Origin: Planctomycetota bacterium
GTDB lineage: Bacteria; Planctomycetota; Phycisphaerae; Sedimentisphaerales; Anaerobacaceae
Assembly: GCA_013202635.1 (NCBI GenBank)
Contig: JABMRO010000151.1
Span: forward strand, 1 to 10,249
DNA length: 10,249 bases
Reading direction: 5' to 3'
Below the pieces are notes generated by a model, which was not told the origin of the DNA, made no database searches, and worked only from the letters and a program-made list of their open reading frames with translations. Within the stretch, counting starts at the first letter, position 1; every line of letters begins with the position of its first letter. A program made the position numbers and the translations under genes. Below, in pieces: positions 1-6,400 of the stretch.

Positions 1-180
1 ACAGATTCCCTTAGCTCAAAAGAATACTGGCCTCAACTCAGAGAAGTATTCCTGCTCGCCATAACACACAACCTGCTAATAGTCTTATTTTTGTTTCAAA
101 GAGCTTTTCTACAGAGCAAGAATTTACTATTGAATGTTGCAATTATTGGCAGGACTTTTCGATTTATTATTTACTATTGA
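1..180 (+). other. Open frame entering from the left edge, possible 3' end of an unknown gene
   Basis: Frame 1 is open from the first base to TGA at 178-180 and gives 59 residues. It begins TDSLSSKEYWPQLREVFLLA and continues with a leucine-rich hydrophobic stretch. The other two plus frames close early. I recognise no family. The AT-rich composition and the low-complexity hydrophobic tail make a chance open frame quite possible. The last 60 bases overlap AT-rich spacer that includes a 12-bp direct repeat (ATTTACTATTGA at 122-133 and 169-180), the second copy of which contains the stop. If real, it would be the end of a gene starting to the left and convergent with the gene ending at 270. Confidence 0.2.
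122..180. repeat. 12-bp direct repeat in AT-rich spacer
   Basis: ATTTACTATTGA occurs exactly at 122-133 and again at 169-180. The surrounding sequence is AT-rich and slightly repetitive. No function is apparent. It could be a small duplication or simply low complexity. Confidence 0.4.
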
Positions 181-212
181 TTATTGGATTTGAGATTTGA
201 TGGTTTATAATT

Positions 213-239
213 GGGGCGACAGGAAATGTCTGTCGCCCC
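213..239 (-). terminator. Hairpin terminator candidate downstream of the sigma-partner gene
   Basis: A perfect 10-bp inverted repeat, GGGGCGACAG (213-222) and CTGTCGCCCC (230-239), flanks a 7-nt loop. It lies about 30 nt past the stop codon of the minus-strand gene ending at 270. Read on the minus strand, the stem is followed by AATTATAAA rather than a clean U-tract, so intrinsic termination may be weak. On the plus strand it is followed by AAAACTTT. It may instead act as a 3'-end stabilising hairpin or a bidirectional terminator. Confidence 0.55.
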
Positions 240-269
240 AAAACTTTATCGATTGTATTGAATTAAAGT

Positions 270-2060
270 TTATTCATCCAGGAGTCTGCAGGAGAATCCC
301 CACAATCCAAGTGCATTCTGGACTTTTAGTACAAGTTGATTGGTACCTTTTCTGAAGGTTATCGGGACACGATCATTGTCTGATACTACGTTGCGGTACA
401 ACCAGTTCTCGTGCAGAAGTTCGCCATTTAGCCAGACTTTTACTCCATCATTGGAACCGATACCCAAGGCAGCTATCGTGTCCTCAGGCATCTCGACCTG
501 TGCCCAGAGGTAAGCAATTTGAAGATCTTTGTTTTCTTCGGACAACTGAGCCAGGTCAACAATACTATATTTAGACTCCAGCACAGCCCATTGGTAGAGC
601 GTGTTGTCGATTGTCACCTTTGGTGTGAAGTTACGAAAATCAAGAGAGTCCGTATCAAAGGCCACTCTTTGGCCTTCTTCTGAGCCGAAATGAATGCCAT
701 CGCGAACCGGATATGGCAGCGGGCCTAAAACAAGCCATTTGCGCATAAACTCGCCCGGGGTAAGCCCGTTATAAGTAGCCGCATTTAGATCGGCGCTATC
801 CGTTGATAAGGTTACGGTATCCGAAGCGGGACTTGCGGTGATCGAGGTGCCACTGATAAGCCAACAGTTCGTATCTTTATCTCGTATTACCTTAACCTTC
901 CAGGCGTCCAGGTCATAGTATTGTCCGCCAAACTCAGCAATGGCTTTGCAAGAGCATATCATTGAGTCCGAATCAGGGTCCGGATCAGGATGTCCCGGGC
1001 CGAGGGAAATGATTTTGACCATATTGGCACCCATAAACGCTTTTTCGACCAGAAAATCGGGGGCGGCTAAATATAACTGTCCAGCTCGGGAGAAATTCCC
1101 GGCAATAACAGCTTCAAAGAATTGCCGGGTTATTTCGACGGCAACTTCCTCTTCAGTCATATCGCCCTGCAAAAGACCTGCTTCAATATCGGAGACATCA
1201 ACGACCTGAGCATCAGCGGGAACATCGCCGGTGAGAGTAAACATCATCTGATCAATCGGTTGATTGTAGTCAGAGAACTCAAGTGTCCTGACGTGTTGAA
1301 ATTGCTGATCCCGCAGTTCATATTTGTCAATCTTTGTCAGAAGCTTATTAGCCTGGTCTATGTGAAATACCTTTTTCCAGTTTTCTGATCTGCTGGACTG
1401 CGGGTAGGTGACAGTGACTATAATAGGCTCAGTCTTTTGGGCCGGCTCATCGATATCGACTATCACTTCACCTCTGTCCTGCTGTTTAAGAAGTTTCTCA
1501 ATCAGCAGCTTGGGATCCAATTCAGAAACATTGAAGCCGAGCATAATGCTGGCATCACCGTAACCGGTAAGATGCAGATTATGTTTGGGCAACCAGACCT
1601 CGGAACTGTCAGAACCGCCGGCAAGAATCAACGAACCAACAGAATCACCAGCATTATCCGATTCCAACCTCATTTTTGTTACATTTCCCTGTTCGTCACA
1701 TCCAAGCCAAAGCTCTGTTCTGATTTCGGTAGAAGCCCTCCCGGACTGGTTAACGTGCAACCAGCGAATTGAGTTGTATGCTTCGATGGTATCCTGCAAA
1801 GCATAAGCTGTGGGTAATAGACTATCTGGAATTTGCAACAATACGACAAGTGCTATTATTATCACCGCCGCAGCGGCTAATTTTGTCATTCTACTTTTCA
1901 TGAGTATTCTCCATATGGTAATCGCAGAAATACCAGGAGCCGGCTGTTTAGATTTCGTTTGGATTCGCCGAAGTTCGTCAAAGATTTCCTGGTCTTTCCT
2001 GGTATTGACATCAACATTAAATTTTTTGATTATCTTTTCTATATTTTCTCTGGGTCTCAT
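270..2060 (-). CDS. Membrane-anchored protein paired with an ECF sigma factor (anti-sigma-like)
   Basis: This 596-residue protein is probably an inner-membrane regulator or sensor of the adjacent sigma factor. That role is inferred from position and not from a recognised anti-sigma domain. Residues 1-57 form a charged cytoplasmic segment. Residues 59-77 (TKLAAAAVIIIALVVLLQI) are a single membrane span, which leaves most of the protein outside the cytoplasm. Residues of about 85-300 look beta-rich, in the style of planctomycete LolA-like/outer-membrane-lipoprotein-sorting domains. Residues of about 300-420 resemble an NTF2-like fold and carry an acidic insert, DPDPDSDS. Residues 433-596 are a beta-sandwich of the type seen in planctomycete carbohydrate-binding proteins, with motifs WLVLGPLPYP, IGSNDGVKVWLNG and GTNQLVLKVQN. 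The ATG at 2058-2060 overlaps the sigma stop as ATGA, which supports this start and translational coupling. The frame is intact. Family assignment of the middle domains is tentative. Confidence 0.85.
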   Translation of the reverse strand: MRPRENIEKIIKKFNVDVNTRKDQEIFDELRRIQTKSKQPAPGISAITIWRILMKSRMTKLAAAAVIIIALVVLLQIPDSLLPTAYALQDTIEAYNSIRWLHVNQSGRASTEIRTELWLGCDEQGNVTKMRLESDNAGDSVGSLILAGGSDSSEVWLPKHNLHLTGYGDASIMLGFNVSELDPKLLIEKLLKQQDRGEVIVDIDEPAQKTEPIIVTVTYPQSSRSENWKKVFHIDQANKLLTKIDKYELRDQQFQHVRTLEFSDYNQPIDQMMFTLTGDVPADAQVVDVSDIEAGLLQGDMTEEEVAVEITRQFFEAVIAGNFSRAGQLYLAAPDFLVEKAFMGANMVKIISLGPGHPDPDPDSDSMICSCKAIAEFGGQYYDLDAWKVKVIRDKDTNCWLISGTSITASPASDTVTLSTDSADLNAATYNGLTPGEFMRKWLVLGPLPYPVRDGIHFGSEEGQRVAFDTDSLDFRNFTPKVTIDNTLYQWAVLESKYSIVDLAQLSEENKDLQIAYLWAQVEMPEDTIAALGIGSNDGVKVWLNGELLHENWLYRNVVSDNDRVPITFRKGTNQLVLKVQNALGLWGFSCRLLDE

Positions 2061-2452
2061 TTTACTATCTCACCATTCAATATCGACCGCAGTTTGTTTA
2101 ATCCATAGCGGTACCGGCTTTGGATTGTTTTTGTCGAGACGGCCTGCAATTTGGCAATTTCCCGAAACTTCATGCCGCCATGCAGATGCAGCACAACCAC
2201 TTCTCTTTGCTCAAATGGAACCTGAACCAATGCATTGCTTATCCTCATAGATTCTTCTTTGAGTATGGCCCATTGATCCGATCCATTTTGACCCGAAGAT
2301 ATTGGCCCGGCCTGACTTAATTCAACATAGTTTCTTACCTGATCGGATCTTACTTTGTTGCGAACACCGTTGAGGACGCAGGTTCTTAAATATGCTTTTA
2401 AGCTTCCGTTGATCTTGAAGTCGTCAGCCGATTTGACAAAGCTGATGAACAC
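2057..2452 (-). CDS. ECF-type RNA polymerase sigma-70 factor, N-terminally incomplete
   Basis: From the GTG at 2450-2452 the frame gives 131 residues. The first 45 or so are the latter part of sigma region 2 (FKINGSLKAYLRTCVLNGVR). The C-terminal part is region 4, with the helix-turn-helix around MKFREIAKLQAVSTKTIQSR and a basic end. Sigma factors of this type recruit core polymerase to a small regulon. The downstream overlapping membrane protein is the likely partner. Codons upstream of the GTG still encode conserved region-2.1/2.2 residues (KLAVALLHDVSVAEDVVHDV), so the GTG is not the ancestral start. A product starting at GTG would lack helices needed to bind core polymerase. Complete ECF factors are usually about 160-200 residues. 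The gene is therefore probably a decaying pseudogene, unless the upstream lesions are sequencing or assembly errors. Confidence 0.75.
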   Translation of the reverse strand: MFISFVKSADDFKINGSLKAYLRTCVLNGVRNKVRSDQVRNYVELSQAGPISSGQNGSDQWAILKEESMRISNALVQVPFEQREVVVLHLHGGMKFREIAKLQAVSTKTIQSRYRYGLNKLRSILNGEIVK

Positions 2453-2589
2453 ATCATGTACAACATCTTCGGCGACACTAACATCATGTAAAAGAGCAAC
2501 TGCTAATTTCGAAATCTGTCAAGGATGTAACCCTTTGTGAGATATAGCTTTATATTTCACCTGATTTAAAATCTTCGAGCTATGTCTCC
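2453..2589 (-). pseudogene. Degraded 5' end of the ECF sigma gene
   Basis: In frame with the sigma gene, 2453-2518 encodes QISKLAVALLHD followed by VSVAEDVVHDV, typical of ECF region 2. It is cut by TGA at 2519-2521. Further upstream the same frame reads KAISHKGLHP. A second frame reads LEDFKSGEI at 2553-2579, which resembles the usual start of such proteins. It is preceded by GGAG (2586-2589) and the bases ATAG, where ATG would make a start. An ancestral gene starting near 2583 would need at least three lesions: an extra base in the start codon, a frameshift near 2552 and the TGA. The region-2 codons are clear. The reconstruction of the first 20 residues is inference. Confidence 0.5.
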
Positions 2590-2642
2590 AATTTGTCACT
2601 ATTTTACACAAAATCAACCCTTCTTTTTCACTTGATTTAGAT
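2555..2642. repeat. Imperfect direct repeat upstream of the sigma gene
   Basis: TTTCACCTGATTTAAAAT at 2555-2572 is nearly repeated by TTTCACTTGATTTAGAT at 2626-2642, 71 bp away. The left copy overlaps the presumed old N-terminal coding sequence of the sigma factor. The pair could be a small local duplication linked to the gene's decay, or a pair of regulatory half-sites. The sequence does not decide between these. Confidence 0.3.
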
Positions 2643-2716
2643 ACCTAAAATCACGATAGATTGAGTTATGAATAAGGTATGGATCTACAAAAGAAAGCGT
2701 ATAAAAGGCTGGTGGG

Positions 2717-2830
2717 TTGTGGACGTTGAAATGGCATCGAGAATACAACACGGCCAATCGCTGGACCAAAGCCGGCGGCGCCCAACCGTCCGATTGGCCG
2801 CAATGGATGAGAAGATTTAAGGGTTACTGA
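2717..2830 (+). pseudogene. C-terminal remnant of a DUF1559-type (H-X9-DG) pseudopilin
   Basis: This frame encodes LWTLKWHREYNTANRW followed by TKAGGAQPSDWPQWMRRFKGY, ending at TGA 2828-2830. From family knowledge, this matches the tail of the many planctomycete type II secretion/prepilin-like proteins, which often end LWTLKWHR...NxWTxAGG...P.DWP.WM..F..Y. The frame is closed 5 codons upstream by TAA at 2702-2704, and no N-terminal prepilin methylation motif or H-X9-DG motif remains nearby. Only the last 37 or so residues of a protein normally several hundred long survive. A strong terminator follows within 30 nt, as expected for an old gene end. The assignment rests on recalled motif similarity, not a search. 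Confidence 0.5.
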
Positions 2831-2855
2831 AAAAAGAATACCGTTTAGCCTTCAC

Positions 2856-2913
2856 GCCCCCGCGGGTTTATCTCGCTTTTTCCTCTCCCTCCGCACCGCG
2901 GGGGCTTTTCTAT
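2856..2913 (+). terminator. Rho-independent terminator of the pseudopilin remnant
   Basis: GCCCCCGCGG (2856-2865) and CCGCGGGGGC (2896-2905) form a perfect 10-bp GC-rich stem around a 30-nt pyrimidine-rich loop. TTTTCTATTTG follows directly on the plus strand. This is a convincing intrinsic terminator apart from the long loop. It lies 25 nt past the stop at 2830 and now isolates the downstream promoter region from leftward transcription. Confidence 0.75.
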
Positions 2914-3162
2914 TTGTTATCGGGGTTTGATGGTGCGTAGTGGGTGACTGCTAAACTCAAGCACGGAGTATTGACTTTCAAACAAATAGTTTTCATGTGT
3001 GCGAGCCGTTTGCCTGAAAACAATCACAATTGCTGAAAACAACTATTCGCTCCAGAATCACCTCAATTTTTCAGCGAAAAACCTAGGTTTTTTGGGATTT
3101 TGGCTTAAATTTCGGATTTGTGCTACTGTTGGGGTCGTGATTTAGTAAGCAGACCAAGGGTA
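2914..3162. other. Gene-free AT-rich spacer with short repeats and a palindrome
   Basis: I see no credible gene here on either strand. TGAAAACAA occurs at 3015-3023 and 3034-3042, with 19-bp periodicity. An inverted copy, GTTTTCA, lies at 2989-2995. A perfect 16-bp palindrome is at 3077-3092. Their position upstream of the large gene's candidate promoter makes regulator binding conceivable, but nothing shows it. Confidence 0.5.
3077..3092. repeat. 16-bp perfect palindrome
   Basis: AAAAACCTAGGTTTTT is its own reverse complement. It has no spacer, so it is more like a dimeric-protein binding site than an RNA hairpin. It sits about 70 bp upstream of the candidate -35 element of the large gene. 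Confidence 0.4.
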
Positions 3163-3192
3163 TTGACCGACCTATCCTTAATATGTTAAAAT
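3163..3192 (+). promoter_or_regulatory. Candidate sigma-70-type promoter for the large secreted protein gene
   Basis: TTGACC (3163-3168, 5 of 6 matches to the -35 consensus) is separated by 18 bp from TAAAAT (3187-3192, 5 of 6 matches to the -10 consensus). Transcription would start near 3199 and give a leader of about 235 nt. AT-rich surroundings raise the chance of a random match, and the spacer is one base longer than the optimum. Confidence 0.4.
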
Positions 3193-3198
3193 AAGTAA

Positions 3199-3433
3199 AG
3201 TTGCAGTATGAAGTTTTGCTTTTTTTGACCCATAATACGGCATCCCGCGTAAATGAGGGGGGCCACATTTTGCTGGTTTCTAAACGTTGTGACACCGGCT
3301 TTGGTTTCTGCTGTGAAGCACAAAAAAATACAGCCGGGGCATCAGTTTGGTTGGTTCGTGGCCGAAAATGGGAATTTTCGAAGCTAAAACCGCTGTTGGC
3401 AATCTAAGACATTGACGAACAAGGAGATATAAA
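3199..3433 (+). promoter_or_regulatory. Long 5' leader with possible RNA structure
   Basis: If the promoter at 3163-3192 is used, this region is untranslated leader. CCGGCT (3295-3300) can pair with AGCCGG (3332-3337). Inside that, TGCT-GTGA-AGCA forms a short stem with a GNRA-type loop. A second hairpin, CGAAAAT-GGGA-ATTTTCG (3363-3380), lies about 50 nt before the start codon. I do not recognise a known riboswitch consensus. The stems are short and could be chance. Confidence 0.3.
3421..3426 (+). promoter_or_regulatory. Shine-Dalgarno site of the large secreted protein gene
   Basis: AAGGAG is followed by a 7-nt spacer and then ATG at 3434-3436. The strong match and good spacing fix the start codon, and a signal peptide follows immediately. 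Confidence 0.85.
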
Positions 3434-6400
3434 ATGCTCAGAGCCGTCGAAATCTTTTCGCTCTGTTTGGTATTGGTCGCATTTTTAGCCTGCCCGGCTT
3501 CTGCTCAGCTCGATCCGGATGACGATCCCAACGAGTACGACAACCCGGATATCTTTACCACGCCTGTGATAAGCGAGTTCATGGCGAGTAACGGCAGCAA
3601 AGAGCCACTTGAAGAAGGCGAGCTGCTCGACGAAGACAGCGATTCTTCCGATTGGATCGAGATTTACAATCCGACGGACCAGGCCGTTCATCTGGGCGGC
3701 TGGTACCTGACAAACGATGCCGGCAATCTCGACCAGTGGAAGTTTCCGAACGGCGTCGCGCTCAATCCCGGACAGTTCTTGGTCGTCTTCGCTTCGGGCA
3801 AAAACAGGGCGGCAGCCGGCGCCGAACTGCACACCAGCTTTCGGCTCGATATCGCAGGCGAATACCTGGCGCTCGTCCAAAGCGACGGCGACACAATCGC
3901 CCACGAATATAGCTCCAAATACCCGAGGCAGTTGACCGACGTCTCGTACGGCCTGGGGCAATACGCTACAGCGCTTATACCCCCGGGGGCGAGGGCTTCT
4001 TATCGCGTCCCCACCGCCGGCGACGAAGGTAAAGACTGGACCGCACTCGGCTTCGACGACTCGGCATGGAACACCGGGCCCACGGGCATCGGCTTCGGCA
4101 GTACCGCTCCGGGATTCGAAGTGATTTACTACAAGGCGAACACAGCCGTCGGCGACCTGGACACCGCCGAACTGGTGATAAACAATCCATCATACCAGAG
4201 CACGGTGGCTGCCGAGACGGCGCCGGTAATCAACTATCTGAACACCAGCGGCAACGGTCACTTCGCCGCCGACAATCCGTTTCCATCCACGGTCATAGGC
4301 GGCGACGTGGACGATTATGTCGTCCTCGTAACAGGCAAGGTTCTGATCCCCCAAAGCGGCGACTGGACGTTCGGCGTCAACAGCGACGACGGCTTCGGAG
4401 TGGAAATGACCAACGGCACCAATGTGCTGACGTTCTCTTACCCTTCCCCCCGTTCGGCAAGTGACACGCTGGTGACTTTCAACGTTCCGGACTGGGGCTT
4501 CTATGATCTGCGCCTGGTATTCTACGAACGGGGCGGGGGCTCGGCACTGGAATTTTTCGCCGCTCAGGGACGTCACTCATCGTTCGACGCGTCACGCTTC
4601 TGGCTGGTCGGCGATATGGCAAGCGGCGGACTCTACGTAATCAGCTCCAGCGACGAAGCCAACACAAACATCGAGCAGCAGATGAAAAACGTCAACGCCT
4701 CGCTGTGGACGCGGATCGAATTCGAGGGCGACCAGACCGCCTTCTTCGATTCGCTGGCGCTGCGGATGAAATACGAGGACGCATTCGTGGCGTATCTCAA
4801 CGGCGTCGAAATCGCCAGGGGTAATTTCACCGGCATGCCCCGGTGGAATTCCGCCGCCGGCGACGACCGTCCGAACGAGCTGGCCTCGGAATTCGCGCAC
4901 TTCGAAATTTCCGCCCTGACAGGCGATTTGCGGGAAGGCACAAACGTGCTGGCGATTCACGGCTTAAACGATGACAAGGCCGATGGGGAGTTTCTTGTCC
5001 TGCCCGAGCTTATCGCTGCCAGCAACCGGATGGTGCTGCAGTACTTTACTACTGCGACGCCGGGGCTGTTCAACGTTTCCGGCGCGATGAATATTGTGGC
5101 CGACACGAAATTCAGCGTCGATCGCGGCTTCTACGATACTCCCTTTGAAGTCGTTATTACATGCGAGACGCCGGGGGTCACAATACATTATACCCTGGAT
5201 GGCAGTGCTCCGAGCGAAACGCACGGCAACGAATACATCGCCCCAATCCAAATACCGACGACCACATGTCTGCGGACGATGGCCTTCAGGCCCGGCTGGA
5301 TGTCAACCAATGTCGACACTCAGACCTATATTTTCCTCGACCATGTGATTCATCAGCCGGGAGATCCATTCGGCTTCCCCGACAGGTGGGGCTCGACTAC
5401 TGCGGACTACGAGATGGATCCCGAAGTGATCAACGATCCATTGTACCGCGGCCGGATGAGAGACTCACTTCTGTCGCTCCCAACTATGTCGATCGTGACC
5501 GAAACAGACAACCTTTTCGGCGCGAGCGGCATTTATTCGAATTCGCTTTCAGCCGGTGTAGCCTGGGAAAGGTCGGCTTCGGTTGAATATTTCTATCCCG
5601 ACGACACGACCGGATTTCAGGTGAATGCCGGTTTGCGAATCTACGGCGGCAATCCGTTCCGCGGCATGAACCTCACGAGAAAGAAATCGTTCCGCCTGCT
5701 CTTCAAGCGCCAGTACGGCCCGACTAAGCTGAATTTCCCGTTGTTCGATGCCAAAGATGCGGCCACGAGATTCGACACGATTGTCCTTCGGGCCGGATCG
5801 AACGATGGCTGGAACAACTGGGGAGATACGGATACTCAGTACATCATCGACGAGTTCATGCATCGCATGCAGTTGGATTTGGGGCAGGTTTCGCCTCACG
5901 GGATATTTGTGCACCTGTATGTCAATGGTCTCTACTGGGGCCTATATAATCCAACCGAACGGCCTATGGCTTCTTTCTGCGCCAATTATTTCGGCGGTGA
6001 CAAAGAGGAATGGGACGCCCTGAATTCCGGCACACCCACAGGTGAGAGCAAGACAACCACCTGGAATGCCATGCTGAGCCAGGTAAGTAGCGGACTGACG
6101 GACACGGAATCCTACCAGAAGATACAGGGCAACAATCCGGACGGTTCAAACAATCTCGGCTACGATGATCTACTTGATATCGAAAACTATATCGACTGGT
6201 TGTTCTCGAACTTCTGGGGCGGCACGGGTGACTGGCCCGGGCACAACTATTTCGCCGGCTGTCGCCGACCCCCGAACGCCACCGGATTCAAGTTTTTCAA
6301 CTGGGATTCGGAAGGCGCGATCACCATCTGGTCAAATCTCAACGCGAACGTCACCGGCGCCGGCAATGGGGGCGCTCGACCGTACAGTACGCTCAGAGAG

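Noticed and set aside
940..2250. Plus-strand open frames opposite the sigma-partner gene.
   Set aside because: They overlap the clearly coding minus-strand gene and show no domain features.
2670..2820. A 50-codon plus-strand frame starting MNKVWIYKRKRIKGWW, resembling the N-terminus of a tyrosine recombinase.
   Set aside because: The resemblance stops after about 16 residues and the rest looks like random translation. A different frame in the same bases gives a much better match to a pseudopilin tail. A chimeric remnant cannot be excluded.
3363..3380. Hairpin CGAAAAT-GGGA-ATTTTCG as a transcription attenuator.
   Set aside because: The 7-bp AT-rich stem is weak and no U-tract follows. It is kept only as part of the leader description.
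3083..3407. Short open frames on both strands between 3083 and 3407.
   Set aside because: They have poor starts, no recognisable motifs and overlap each other. The region is better explained as promoter and leader.
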